Positions 24,301 through 36,757 of a DNA stretch of 64,000 bases are shown in pieces. Within the stretch, counting starts at the first letter, position 1, and every line of letters begins with the position of its first letter. The notes beneath the pieces are model-generated. The model was not told where the DNA came from and searched no databases. It was given only the letters and a program-made list of their open reading frames with translations. A program made the position numbers and the translations under genes. Source of the DNA: Azolla caroliniana. Lineage: Eukaryota > Polypodiophyta. The DNA lies in contig JBHGNT010000016.1 of the NCBI GenBank assembly GCA_043228905.1, positions 18,972,001 through 19,036,000 on the forward strand, written 5' to 3'.

Positions 24301-24949
24301 AGTGTGGAGCTTTGAGGGAGTGAGTGCCGATAACGAATCTCATGATTATGACTTGGTTGTAGATTGAAAGTGCACCTAGGAGCCAAAGGGTAGAAATGCC
24401 TGTCAAGGATGCTAAGCAAAAAATGGTGGAGTTTGAAGTGGAGAAACGTTTGAATACTGACCAATTAACAAAGGATGCCCTGCAGGTCAGCTTTTGCATT
24501 TAATCTGGAATGCATTTTTCTTGTTATGGTAACGACATTCATGTTTTCTTATTTTATTTTGATGGTTGATAGCTTGCAGAATCCGATGGAATTGTTTTTA
24601 TAGATGAGATAGACAAGATAGTCAGCACAGCGGAGACAAGATATGGGGCTGATGCAAGTGCAGAAGGTGTACAAAGGGATTTACTTCCTATCATTGAGGG
24701 AAGGTTAGTAGCTTAACCAAAGACATTCCTGGTGGTTTTTTTCTCTTGGATTGTATATTGGTTTTGATGAGAGGTTTGGTTTTAATGAATAACACAAACG
24801 ACGGTCTTTCTTAAATACCCGTGTTGCAGTCACGAGTCATAGCTGCAATAAGGATGTATAGTAGGGTTTTCTTCCAATTGTTAAGGGCAGGCTCATGTAT
24901 GTACTATAAATGTATACCATGTATATATATGTATGCATACATACATACA

Positions 24950-24985
<36 letters not shown>

Positions 24986-27214
24986 TATATCTGTGTGTGT
25001 GTGTGTGTGTTGTATTTGTTTCCTGCTTGATAATGGTTATTATATAAGAGTAGGGAATGTTCAAATATAACTTGCAGCTCTCCTAGTGTATGAATCATGG
25101 TTAGGAGAAGAAATATTTCTAAGATTTTTTTTTCCTTGTCATTTCAGCATGGTAAGCACAAAATATGGAAATATCAACACAGATCACATCTTGTTCATCT
25201 GTAGTGGTGCATTTCATGCTTGCAAACCTAGTGACATGCTTGCAGAGTTACAAGGTCGTTTACCCATTCGAGTTGAATTGAAAGGTCTTACGAAGGAGGT
25301 ATGTAGGGATATAATCCCTCCCTATAGCATTTTGTTTTACTTCAAATTTTGCAACATTTGTGTTAATGTTTTTGTGAAATTCAGGATCTTTATCGTATAT
25401 TAACAGAACCTGAGACAAACTTAATAAAGCAGCAGATTCTTCTGCTGAAGACAGAAGGCGTTGACCTTGTATTTACAAATGATGCAGTCAGAGAGTTGGC
25501 CAATATAGCAGCTGAGGTATATCTCTAGATCCCACATGCTAATTGAGCATCATCAGTTAATATGTAAATATCCAAGCAGATCCAGATCAAATAGTGAATC
25601 ATTTTTATATGTGAGACATGAGAACATCCAATCGTTTTTGGATTTTCTCTAGACTGCTAGACATGAGAACATCCAGCTCCAATACCGAGGGAAAGATGTA
25701 ATGGCATGGGAGTACCCAGATCTAAATACCAAATAGACTTATGCTATCAAATTCATGTGCTATAGTCAATGGTGGTTTGATATAGATGATAAAGATAGGT
25801 CTTTACTGATGTAGAGCTGACAATATGGCCTACTTCATAAAGGTGTGTAATAGAGTATTTTCAAATAGTGTCGTTTCATTTCGTGCTCATTGTAGCCTGC
25901 AGAATAGCTATTAGAGAAATTAAATCATGTCTATTTAGTTGACTTGTTGCTGTGGAGCTCAATGTAACTAGAGAATATGGTTGAATATGATGAGTGGCAA
26001 ATGACCTGAGTACATTACAAACGTTGTGAGGATACTCCCGTTCTTCTGAAATTTGGTATTTGATAATTGGCTTTGGTATGGTGAAGGCCTTCAATCTGGT
26101 AGCATTTAAGAACTGTAAAAAACGATAATTTTAGCATATCTGGGAGAATTTTGATCTGCAGGAATGGGGCACAAATAGACAATAAACAATAAGAATGATG
26201 TCACTGAACCAGGCCTAGATCTAAAAGTGGAGTTCTGCTCTCCAAGGACTGACCTTGGTGTCTATTTCGTATATTTCAAAACTTTCCCATAAAAACATAA
26301 AAAAAGGTCATCAGGAAGTGTTAATTGGGTTCAGGGACGTGAAAATTCCCAATGGCCAAACTATTAAAACATCATAAGGAAATAGTCTGGAGGTATTTAT
26401 TCATCTCAACTTCAATCATTGATTTCCTTTATCATAAGTTGTAAAAGTCAATCAATATATAGAAATGCCCAGATGTGCTTGTAACTCCAAAATTTATGAG
26501 TTGTCTTTGAGTAGCTACCATTTTTTAGTATCTAGCAATACAAGAATGTGGAGATTGCTAATTCATGCATATGACAGTTTCCAATCATCAGTGCACACAT
26601 CCAATAGTTATTTGATGTATCATTAAGGAAAAGAATGCCACTTTGTTATTACCTTTTACATCATTCTTTAATCCTTGGTTGCATTTTCTTTATCCAGGTG
26701 AATAAGTTTGTAGATAACATTGGAGCACGAAGATTGCACACTGTAAGCAAACTGTTTGGTGAAAATAACATCCTTCAGATGTCATTTTTGGTTGCATTCA
26801 CAGATACCTCAAATTATTATGCAGATAATTGAGAAAGTAGTCGAAGATATTAGCTTCAATGCTCCTGAGAGAACAGGAAGTAGATATGTAATTGACAAAC
26901 AGGTTTGACTTTTTTTAACCTCTCAAGTTCTTTGATGGATCAGTTATACAATTTTACATGTAATGATGGTTTTAACTTTTAATATTTCTCTTGTGGGAGA
27001 AATGAAAACGATGCGGATCAGTATGCAAACAGAAATTCTAATGATTAAGACTGCATGTGTATAAAAAAGAAATTAGATAGTTCAATACAATGTTATACAT
27101 GAAAATTACGTTCATGATGGTCATCTTTATACTATAGTCTGATCTTTGCAGAAAGTTAGGAATTCAGTGGGGCATCTCCTAACAAAGACAGACCTTTCAA
27201 GGTTCGTCTTATAA
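17671..27214 (+). CDS. HSLU: HslU/ClpY, ATPase subunit of the HslVU protease, mitochondrial-type, 14 exons
   Basis: AAA+ unfoldase that feeds substrates to the HslV peptidase, expected in the mitochondrial matrix. Exons: 17671-17747, 18867-18937, 19027-19122, 20652-20797, 20952-21053, 21124-21210, 21298-21471, 24363-24485, 24573-24703, 25148-25298, 25385-25516, 26698-26742, 26825-26902, 27152-27214. All have GT-AG borders, phases agree, and they sum to 1476 nt (491 aa; bacterial HslU is about 443). Residues 1-30 are rich in R and H without acids, like a mitochondrial presequence. HslU-type start L-T-P-S-T-I-V near residue 54; Walker A GPTGCGKT 107-114; pore loop GFHG 140-143; I-domain about 150-290; Walker B I-V-F-I-D-E 299-304; sensor 2 GARRLHT 439-445; C-terminal D-L-S-R-F-V-L 485-491, the tail that docks into HslV. 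No frame break. Exon 6 could start at 21136 instead. The large intron 7 holds a gypsy relic. Confidence 0.95.
18289..18328 (+). repeat. (GATA)n(GA)n microsatellite in HslU intron 1
   Basis: Short gata repeats run into a (GA) tract. It lies wholly within the first intron of the HslU gene. Confidence 0.85.
20184..20262 (+). repeat. (GT)n and (GATA)n microsatellite in HslU intron 3
   Basis: Two GT runs separated by ttcatgta are followed by tatagatagatagata. It is intronic. Confidence 0.85.
22640..23450 (-). pseudogene. Ty3/gypsy integrase relic in HslU intron 7
   Basis: On minus, broken frames give an integrase core entry (P-W-V-S-I-S-I-D-L near 23240, followed by a L-P-P-S-R word). Further on comes [12 protein letters not shown] near 23010-23045, the counterpart of the S-x-x-Y-H-P-Q-T-D-G-Q block that carries the integrase catalytic region. 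A downstream segment resembles the K-Q-W...L-P-x-x-E-x-x-Y-N-x-x-x-H region. Stops and frame changes are dense. Its minus orientation opposes HslU transcription. The flanks (21830-22260 and 23450-24100) have no domain I can name but may belong to the same insertion, which would explain the 2.9-kb intron. Confidence 0.7.
24936..25010 (+). repeat. (ATAC)n(AT)n(GT)n compound microsatellite in HslU intron 9
   Basis: About a dozen catacata steps are followed by a short AT run and a GT run. The long open frames reported on both strands here (repeating Y-V-C-M-Y-V) are artefacts of this tract. Confidence 0.9.
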
Positions 27215-29321
27215 GAGCCATCTGCATCAACCATGGAATGGGAATGCATAGTGCCGAATGTAGTTTTGCATCCTTGTAAAAAGTCTGGATGTAAATAATT
27301 GATGCATAATTGTATATATGCATCTCTAATGGTTGTACGATAGTTTCACAGTTACATCTGATTCTTCCTACAATATGTAAAATATGTCTACTTAAAAGAC
27401 AACCCACTGCAGAGGAGATTGTCCATGTAACAACTTTGAGGCAGCTTTGTGACACATTTGTCCAAAAATAAAATGTCTAGATGCACTATACTCTCTTTTT
27501 TTCTGCTTATCTTAAATACCACTACATATGCTACTTCTATATGGTGTATGTCAATGAGGACTAATGTGGAAGCTGTAAGACCACCATGGCGGCTGTAAGT
27601 AAAAGAGGCAGTATCCATGTAATGTTAGGAATTTTTAGAGGAAAAGACCAAGTACATATGAAAGGGATGTGAAAAGAACAAAATCCAATGATTATTTGAT
27701 CAAATATGCATTCTTCGTGCTTGAAGTGGAGTGGCATTGAAATGTGTAAAGGATGAAAGCAGACTATTATAGTGAACTTCCTTCTTTTAAAGGAGAAAAG
27801 TTAGGTATATGATGAACAGGAATTCTGATGCATTACAACGGTTGCGAGACTGCAATGTATAAACACAAATCTATTTGGGTCAGCAGTAATGATGCTTATT
27901 TGGTTGGGTTAGCAGTAATGAAGCTAAGGAACTTTTCAACAACAGAGTTATGAATGATTAGATGGTAGCAATGTATTCATTTTAGTGAAAGCACTTAAAC
28001 ATGAATCATTTGAAAACATATGGATCTGATATGCTAATGGTAATAAAAATACAATGAATTAATGCATATAATTGCCAAGTTTTCTATCTGGAATTGAAAT
28101 TAGATTCTTTGGTATTTGCAATATTAATCATTTCCTTAATTCCAGTATAAATTCTGATTATAAAACCACTCGATTTGGGGTCATAATGAATGAGGTGTTT
28201 AGGTTTTAATGCTTCCATTGAAAACACCTGGAAGCATGGTGATATTCTAGTATCTGTGAGAGACAGTTTATTTGGGTCACATGAAGAACTTTAATACTTC
28301 CGTTCCAAAAAACCACCAAATAATCATAGTTTATTTGGGTCATACTGAGAGTTTAAATACTTCAGTTAAAAATACCACCGTGTAATTGTAGTTTGTTTGG
28401 GTCATACACGGTTAATGCTTCAGTTGAAAATACCAAGTATGATGCATTTCATGGACTATAAATTCATAAATAAAAATGCATGCATAGGAATAGCAATAGA
28501 CAGCCATACACTGTGCAAGGTAATGAGACTTCAATAATAGCATACTTCAATACTTTGTAATTTCTAACAGTTTCCTTATTCAATTGCACTTGTTCATTGA
28601 TGATATGCAAAGGGGTTTTTATATGCATCCACTATTTGAGTGTCCTAAAAATAAAACCGCAGGCATTAGAGAATAAAATCATAAGCATTGTGGTCCTGAA
28701 GCTTGGCAAATTACTTTGATAGGAAACAGAATAATATCCTAATGGAAATTGGACTTTGATCAAACGTCATTTAATATTGGTTCCTGGATAATTGCTTTTC
28801 TTTATATACTATAATCCAGACAGCACTCCAGCAGTTGTCATCTAGAAGACTATTTTATACTTGACTCGTAAACAAATACCCACAATATTGGAAAAAGAAA
28901 TTCATAAAATAATATATTGAATATTCTTGCATCACACCACACCACATGTGGACAGTGCATTGAAATTCCTGAAATTGTGTCAGCCAAAAATAACTAAGCT
29001 TACAAACACACTTCTAGAAATTCCCAAAACTGTGTCCACACTAAATGTGCTGAGAAACACATCTATAAGGCTGTATCAATAGAGATTCCTCTTTAGAGCT
29101 GATATAAAGGCCGTGTATCAATAAGGACTCCTCTTTAGAGCATATACATACATTTATGTGTGATCATATGATAGGTTAAACACTGGTCATAGTATTTGTC
29201 AAAGATATCTGGCATTGTATAGCTTCCTTCAAGAGTTCCAAAATGCCAAGCACATGTAACCATGCTTGACTGCAGCTTGTACAGAAACAACATGATTAAT
29301 TATAAAATCCAAGCTTTGCTT
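27215..29321. other. Region between convergent HslU and LSG1 genes
   Basis: It holds the 3' UTRs of both genes and no supportable coding sequence. A short degenerate tandem repeat lies at about 28262-28440: three units of about 60 bp carrying agtttatttgggtcata, then taatacttc-like words and aaaataccacc. The rest is A/T-rich single-copy-looking DNA. Confidence 0.6.
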
Positions 29322-32300
29322 CTATCCACGACTAACTTGTGCCAACCGTGCAGCACCGTAACTGACAGGCTTTACCACTCCTCTCACCAATGGCATCCCA
29401 TCTCCATCATCATTTCCTACCCTCCAAGATCGATTCTTTGTTCGAGGGGCTTTTTTGTGCATTTTATGAGCTTTATGTGCTGTGGCATCTTTCGGCTTCT
29501 TGTTTGAAGCTGCCACCACAGCCACCTTCATCCCAGCCATTGCCTCAAAGGAATCTAGATGATTCATAACCCCGTCATATGCCATAGTTTCATCTGTATC
29601 ACCAATATCAGCATGTGCTGCATGTGCTTCATAATCAACACCATCATCATGTGAACTATTTGATTCTTCATCATCACTTCTTGGAGGAAGGTGATAGTGA
29701 AGCAATTTCCCATTGACATAATCTTTCAACATCATCCTTGCAGCTCGTGTCTCATCAGCTAATCCAGCTCCCGCAACATAGCCTCTAGAGAGACAGAAAG
29801 CATGAAGCAATTCATATGCTGTCGGTGGTCTATCCTGAGGCTCATATGGCTTAGGTTTAGGTAACAAAAGACCATATAGTTGCTCAAATACATGACGTGG
29901 AACAAGGTTTGCGATTGTTTGTATAGGGCCCCTATGGTCAGTTAATCTGTCGATTGGCAAAACCCCACATGCAACCATTTCTGAGCGTGAACTCGTAAAT
30001 GAGGGAAAGACTAGCCCTGGACAATCACATAACATCAGCTCTTCAGAGAGTAGAAGAGTTTGGAAATGCTTGGTCTTCCCTGGTGTAGAAGTCACACCAG
30101 TCTTCTTCTCTCCCACCAAGGCATTTATAGTGGAGCTCTTGCCAACATTAGGATACCCTATAAAACCAACCACTACATGCTTATTTGTAGTTATAACCTT
30201 CTTATGATCTTCTTGATGCAGACTTTTCATATCAGAGTGCATCTCAGGATTTGCCGTGGAAACATTAAGTGCACTCTTCCGTTCGAGTGACACAGACTTT
30301 GCCTTGGATTCTAGTTTATCCAACAGCTCTTCCCTATCAAGTATCCTTACTTCTTCATCAGAAGATCCTTCATCCATAATACTATGATCCAGCTTGGCAT
30401 TTCCTTCAAGCTCAGCAGTTGCATTCTTGGCAGACCAGAACATAAAAGCAATATCCTGTGACCTGAAATAGTTTGCCCATTTCGATCTGCAAACCAATAA
30501 GCTATATTGTTAGATGCCGAGATTTGTTGAAATGGAGGAATATTGAGGCCATGCATTGAGAGGCATAAAGTGAATAAACGAGGGTTTCATACTCACCTGG
30601 CTGATTCTGGAAGCAAGTCAGCTTTGTTAACTAGAAGCATAGTCTGCTTGTAAGGATCAACCTCTCGAACATAGGCCTAAAAGTTCATTTGACAGCGAAA
30701 TGTCAGAACCCTACAGATCTCACATTTAAAATTCCAAAATAAACTGAGGACTATGAGCTAGGATTTCTCTGACCTCCAAATCTGGACACCTATAAAACAG
30801 CGGATTCCGAGCATCCACCACTGTTACCACCTTCATACACATGAGTTACATTTAGTCAAGAATGCATAGAGGCATGTATGGCAAGGCTGAGCTTTACACT
30901 CACCAGATCACTTCGTTCTATAACTCTCCATAGTTGTCTCCATATTTCAAGATTCTTTTCAAAAGGTGTAACCACCAATTTCTCATTTTCCTCCAAGCTA
31001 CATACAATAGGAATTTGTCCAGATCAGATATTATTAAGCTACGATAAACAAAAAGATTACCAGAACTTGCATTTTGGCCTCACCCCGAAGAGAGACCGTC
31101 AGTAGTAATTCCTGGTCTTATATTGACACTTCAAATGTGAGCTTTTTTCTATTTACAATTGCAAAAGTTTACCTTACTAGTTCGCGTCGCCATTCCAAAA
31201 ATGATTGTCTCTCCTTCATATCGAGTTCTTCTGGAGTCATACCAGTATGCCACCTTGGTCTGGAGACATAACATGAAACCGATGTATAAACAAAGTAATA
31301 TGGCATCAATGCATTAAATCAATATAATCCTGTCTAGCAGTGTATTTCTGCCCATATGAACGACAATGACAAACAAAGGCTTCAAATCACTCATGTTATA
31401 GTACTAATGAAGTTTTACAAGATTTCCTTTCTCGATGATGTTATATACCTTCTTGGGATTTTTAAGCTACTCTGATGCAGCTTTTCCTCAGTCTTTTGCA
31501 GCTTCTCTTTGTCCTCGAGACTCAAACTTTCATCTCCTTCAACCTCACTGTAGCAAAATGAAGAATCTTATATCTATATATAAGCCTAAGTTAACAAGTA
31601 AACCAAAAGAATGGGGCAAAGTTATAAACCATCCACTAAATCTATGGGAGAGAATAAATCTCATTCAGAACATAAGTATGTAACCCATGAGCTTATATAA
31701 AGAATTAAAACTCATGTAAATTCGAAGTAATATTTATCCTAAAAGAGAAAGGCTGGAATCCCATTTATAAAATCATCACCTATTGTATCTTGGAGTGGTG
31801 GGGTTTTGATCACCCGCTGCCCCCTAGTCATCAGGCACTGTGGAGAAATCATCCCCCATACATGGCCTTACAACCTTATGAAGGTAGTGCTTTTATGGTA
31901 AACAGCCATCCTGTGCATGGTCAATGTAACCTCCTGTAGTAAAGCATTGCTTCTCCCAGAGTTATAGGGCCAACAAAAAACTAAACCCTTCTGAAAGTTC
32001 AGACTTGAAAAGCCAGAAATCCCTCTCGACAATTCGTTCCAAGCAGACTTGTAAAAATTAAAGAACCCCACTTGGATATAGCTTGGAATGTGAAAAACCT
32101 ACCTTGGGTTTTAATAAAACCTCACTTGAGATGTTGACAGAGTCATATCATGATGGCTATCATGATGGCCATGAGAGGATTTCAGATACAAACTGAACAC
32201 GCATGTAACGTTGATACAGTCCTCATCTATCCTCCTCAAACAAAGATTGGTTGCCAAAGTCAACACTGAACACATGATATCTATCCCAAATGGCTTTCAC

Positions 32301-33203
32301 ACCCCATGTCATCAAATCCAAACACATAACTACAACACATAAACAGAAACCCCATTGATGCAATCATTTACTATATCTAAAAAAAGGTGTAAATTTTCAG
32401 TAAATCACAAGAATAAATCCATAACAAAGTTAGCCAGTATTCCAAAAGAACGAGAAAAAAAACCCTATGTATTCACATAAAGCCTAGATCTCCCAGTGAA
32501 TTGCAATGAAAATATATGGACAGACAAGAACCAAGTTTAGCAAGTAACCCAAATCAAATCGGAAGCCATTTGAAAATTCCCCATCCATAATATGTGCTAT
32601 CCACACAAAGAAGAAATGCAACATCATCCATAAAAAAGAAAACCCATCCACTGTTTTCCAAAAGACTTGAACGTATCCACTGAATAGCATGAAATTGAAG
32701 AAAAAGCCCAAAACACTAAAAATTAAGGGAAAACGCCACATCAAAATGGAGCCAATATCAAACAATTTTCAGCACAAACATTAGAAAGAACCTAACAGGC
32801 TAACTTTTAATGAGACAATCCACCGTGTTTGTGTGTTTGTGTGTATGAGAAAGAAAGAAAGAAAGAAAGATATATTAACATCTTCTAAGGCCAAAATTGG
32901 CCCATGAGACAAATGGTTTACAACAAAAAATTGGGATATTTAGCCATTCACCGAAAGTAAAACAAAGACTCACTCGGAAACAAAGACATGAGGAGAAGGA
33001 TGGGAAGAAGAGAAGATGCGTCCAGCGAGCTCAGCTTGCTCCATGACAGTGTCAAGGTCTCGGGGATCGATGACCGACTCCACTACCCCCGAAGTCTTCT
33101 TCTTCTTCTGATATCGGTTGCTTCCGCTACCTCCACCTCTGATGGCATTCTGCCGCCGTATCAGAGCTTGACCGAGGCTGTCTTTACCCTTCTGGCCGCC
33201 CAT
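29322..33203 (-). CDS. LSG1: LSG1, large-subunit GTPase 1, 7 exons
   Basis: Cytoplasmic circularly permuted GTPase that helps release the Nmd3 export adaptor from pre-60S ribosomes. Exons on minus: 33203-32974, 31547-31449, 31259-31173, 30997-30904, 30830-30774, 30676-30597, 30486-29322. All introns are GT-AG and phases agree (1812 nt, 603 aa, close to plant LSG1). The start is the M-G-G-Q-K-G-K ATG, because L-G-Q-A-L-I-R-R-Q follows as in the family; upstream frame is 5' UTR. D-A-R-N-P-L 176-181 and G4 NKAD 206-209 come before G1 GYPNVGKS 326-333 and G3 DCPG 370-373, the permuted order that defines the group. R-R-P-R-W lies near 110, an acidic insert at about 255-265, and a basic K/H-rich tail near 550-590. 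No frame break. A telo-box lies 143 bp upstream. Intron 1 (1.4 kb) carries a dispersed short repeat near 32850. Confidence 0.96.
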
Positions 33204-33345
33204 CTTCGCGAAAGAATACACAGAGAAGGAGCAGGGAGACAGATTCTTCCTGCAGGTCGAAATTCGCCCACATAAAATGTATGTACAGAACATATACATA
33301 TATATATGTATATATAAGGCAGAGAAATGTTTGCTAAAATGGACC

Positions 33346-33353
33346 TAGGGTTT
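33346..33353 (-). promoter_or_regulatory. Telo-box in the LSG1 promoter
   Basis: AAACCCTA on minus, 143 bp upstream of the LSG1 start codon and just upstream of a TATA-like ttatatata stretch (33300-33317). Telo-boxes are common in plant promoters of ribosome and translation genes, which suits LSG1. The role is inferred. Confidence 0.6.
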
Positions 33354-34854
33354 CCTGAAATTCCATTTATGGCCCCCCTTATGTTTCCCAAAATAGCCCT
33401 ATGGTTTCATGAAATACCACTTATAGCCCTCTCTTTGCCTTAAGACTTATACTACATTAATGAAATACCTTCATGAGGTTTTTGTTCACATTTATCACTA
33501 TATTAATGGAATACCTTCATGAGGTTTTTGTTCACATTTATCGGATAACTTTGGTCGGGTTCTGCTCTTGCTCCCATTGATGCTCTTTGTTTCTATGTCC
33601 TTTCTATGCCCTTGAGCTTTTGTTACATTAATCGAATGTCTCGGTGAAGTTCTGTTTTTATGCTTCGGTGAGTGTTTTGCCTTATTTCAGCTGTTGCCCC
33701 TTGAGTTTGAGCTTTTTGTTACATTAATCGAATATCTCGTGTTGGTCTTTTTGTTTCTATGCTCGATGATCGTTTTGTTTTCTATCCATTGTTGCACTTT
33801 TGACCGTTAGTGTTATTTCCGTCAATGCCATGGATGGAGCCTTTGTGTTCTTTCCAGCGATGCCTTGAAGCTTTTCTTTTCTTTTCCATTGATGCCTTAG
33901 AGCTTTTGTTTTATTTTCTTTGATGCCATTGAGCTATCCTTTTGTTTCCTTTCATGCCATTGCGCTTTCACTACCCCTAAATGGTTGCTATATTATTGTC
34001 CCTTTGGGGGTTGACCACGAATAACATTCGGGGAAATAAATGAACTAATTTAGGGTATTTCGAAGTTATTCCCTAATCCAAATAACTCTTTTGAAAAATC
34101 TTCCAAATTAAACCTTATTATTCTAGATTAAATAATTCATTCAATTTTTTCCTTTTTTAAAAGGGAGGGGGGGGGGAGAGAGAACCAATATATCCACGAT
34201 TTCCCTAATAATTTGTTTAGGGCCTAGGCCATGTGTTTGTGTGTTAGTATGATTAATATCAAACCAACTGGCCAAACATTTTCCTTACAATGATGTTATT
34301 GGCTCAAAAAAACTTGCAATATCACATGTGTATGTATATCATAAGTGTGGACATATATGTCCATTCAACTTCAACGTGACAACATGAGGAAATAGAACTA
34401 CAATTCATAAACACTATTACATGGGGTTTATTTCAACGTTTCACAAATTCATTTTCAACCGACTTACCAGTTTCCTTATGCAATAAAGTACAAAATGCCA
34501 ATGTTGTTTGTTGATAAGTGGATCGAGACCATTGATTACGCTATGCCTTGAATCGGGCCTTTAAGGATAGCAAATGTTTAGGAGAAGACAATGCACAAAA
34601 AACGATCATTTTGACGGTTCTAGTATGAAAACTTAAAATTTTCTGCCTACGATTATTGCATAATTTGCTTCAAGGCTCGCGTCCTAAAGTGACATTCACT
34701 ATAATACTCAATGGAGCATAATCTCGGGGAGAGAAGATCCGATTTGGAATTGGAAGTTTGGATTCATGAGTTAGTGCACTAGGAAAGAAGTAAAGGAAAA
34801 ACATATTGGTTATTTTACAATATATACGCTAAAATCAAAGTTAGGTTCATCATG
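33354..34854. other. Intergenic with low-grade internal repeats
   Basis: A 52-bp block (ctataTTAATGgaataccttcat... type) is repeated in tandem at about 33448-33540. Loosely similar words (ttgttacattaatcgaat, gatgcc..gagctttt) recur to about 33960. No gene was recognised. A short G run lies at 34166-34176. Confidence 0.55.
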
Positions 34855-34936
34855 GTCGCTTTGGCCGAGTGGTTAAGGCGTGTGCCTGCTAAGTACATGG
34901 GGTTTCCCCGCGAGAGTTCGAATCTCTCAGGCGACG
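34855..34936 (+). tRNA. trnS-GCU: tRNA-Ser(GCU)
   Basis: The 82-nt cloverleaf has acceptor GTCGCTT paired with AGGCGAC (one G-U), discriminator G, and D arm GCC...GGC. The anticodon stem TGTGC/GTACA has loop CTGCTAA, giving anticodon GCU (reads AGC and AGU). The long variable arm GGGG-TTT-CCCC is typical of serine tRNAs, and the T arm is GAGAG-TTCGAAT-CTCTC. Internal A and B boxes are intact. There is no intron and no encoded CCA; a short T run follows near 34951. A nuclear Pol III gene. Confidence 0.96.
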
Positions 34937-35150
34937 CGACCAGCTATTTAACTTTTATTCTCCCCTTGTTCTTTCTTTTTATCATCTAGGAATTATATAT
35001 ATCTATACAAACATATACACAAATGGTGATTTTGAAATAACAAAATGGAGCCTACTTCTCAATCATTTATACATATCGGAGGATTAATGCAATGAAATAA
35101 AAAACTGATCGTCACCATCCCATGGCTGCCTTAACACCTCATAGGGTTTT

Positions 35151-35424
35151 CGAGATTCGATTTGAAGACATCCCTCGCTTCATGATTGTTCCACAAGGTT
35201 TTGTCATCTGTAGAGGCCCATATCGGAGATGAGGCCCAATGACATTGGTTGGTTGATGTACAAGGGTTACAACTTCGAGAACTTGTTCGAGATTCGATTA
35301 GAAGGCATCGAACCTCACTTCATGGTTGCTCCACAAGGCTTTGTCATTTGTAGAGGCCCATATCGAACATGAGGCCCACTGACATTGGTTGATGGATGAG
35401 AGAGGCTGATGTTCTTGTACTTGG
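35151..35424 (+). repeat. Tandem duplication, 137-bp period
   Basis: cgagattcga starts copies at 35151 and 35288. Both continue with ttccacaaggNtttgtcat, gtagaggcccatatcg, atgaggccca and tgacattggttg words. The copies differ at about one base in eight, so the duplication is old. Not coding. Confidence 0.85.
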
Positions 35425-35663
35425 ATTTCCCCTTGTTTTGTTTGGAAAGATGATTAGTTGAGAAATATTTATTTGCTTAAAGGATGCAAAGTTAGCGAGC
35501 CCATGGGCCATGAATGAAAATGCCTTGAGCTAACATTTGTGCACTAGGCACTCTAAAATCAAAGTAGACCGTTCAGTAAACAAAAATCATGATGATGTCA
35601 CAATACCCCCCTCTACCTAATACCAAACCCTTTCACACACATCACCCCATCTCGTCCAATACA

Positions 35664-35940
35664 CTCACTCTTTTTATCGTCCTAATTCTCAAAATCCTCT
35701 TCTTCTTGCCTAATGTTTCCCCTACCCGTTGCACACACAACACTTCATTTACCCCTTTCACAAACAACAATACCCCTTCTTTACACAATACTACGTTTGC
35801 CTCACTCTTTTTATTGTCATAATTCTCACCATCTTGCTCTTCTTGCCTAATGTTTCCCCTACCCCTTGCACACACAATACTTCGTTTATCCCTTTCACAC
35901 ACAACAATACCCCTTCTTCACACAATACTATGCTTGCCCC
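35664..35940 (+). repeat. Tandem duplication, 137-bp period, pyrimidine-rich
   Basis: ctcactcttttta starts copies at 35664 and 35801. They share ttcttgcctaatgtttcccc, ttgcacacacaa, caacaataccccttctt and acacaatacta words. Open frames on both strands arise from this C/T-rich repeat. Confidence 0.88.
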
Positions 35941-36757
35941 TTTCACACATTATAGCTTTAATAGCCTTCCATCACATAACTCCACACCAATGTCTTTTCC
36001 CACATTTTCCACACCTATAATATACAATATCCCCTAACCATTTATTTTCAAGCCTCTTCATACTTCACATTTTACCTTTTCCCCTTCCTCATCGGCCCAA
36101 CATCAATAACGAACTAGGCATGCCAACCCCACCAACAAATGTGATCAGCAAACCATTCACCCCCATCAAGCGCATCCACGTGTACCTCATCAAACAACCA
36201 ACAACCCCATCTCCCTAGTGATTGGATCAGAGGTTCCCCAAACATAACTCCTTTTACCAAGAATCCGTCTCATGCTTCAAATTATCATTTGTTCTATTTC
36301 TTTAAGGAAACTTAACGGTCAAGCCTCCTTCCTCTTTTCATATTTTGCTCACTATTGGCTCCATATTGTTTGCTCCTCTCTTTGTCCGGCTTTTCAAGCA
36401 TCGCTTTTTTTGGAAGGTCTCGGTTGTTCATCCACTATTTTAATTTTCTCTTCAACTAAAACCTCGTAATTCTAATTGATGGCTTCCTTGAGACCATTCT
36501 TTTCTTTTACTTGGTTCTCCTATGCAATTTACATATAAACTTTCCTCTTCGCATCCACTATTTCATAATTTTGAATCTTCCTCAACGTGTTTTCCAAAAC
36601 TTGGCTTCATAATGCTTTTGGCTTCACTTACCTTTCTCGGTTCTAATATTGACCAAAGAGGGGTAGTATGTCGATTGCACATTTCTCCTTTCAACTTCCT
36701 CCATGAGTTTTTTCATACCACGTAAAATTCTAATGAAAGCTCAAGGTTGGCACAAAG
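35941..36757. other. Intergenic, no gene recognised
   Basis: No domain or repeat could be supported on either strand. The right part (36480-36757) adjoins the plastid rRNA insert but does not look like rRNA. Confidence 0.45.

Noticed and set aside
24821-25098. Frames reading Y-V-C-M-Y-V or T-Y-I-H repeats
   Set aside because: They are translations of the ATAC microsatellite in an HslU intron.
29262-29507. 81-codon + frame overlapping the end of LSG1
   Set aside because: It is a shadow on the strand opposite the LSG1 last exon; no independent evidence.
36272-36725. Small + frames before the plastid rRNA piece
   Set aside because: No domains, codon bias or homology words; likely chance in pyrimidine-rich DNA.
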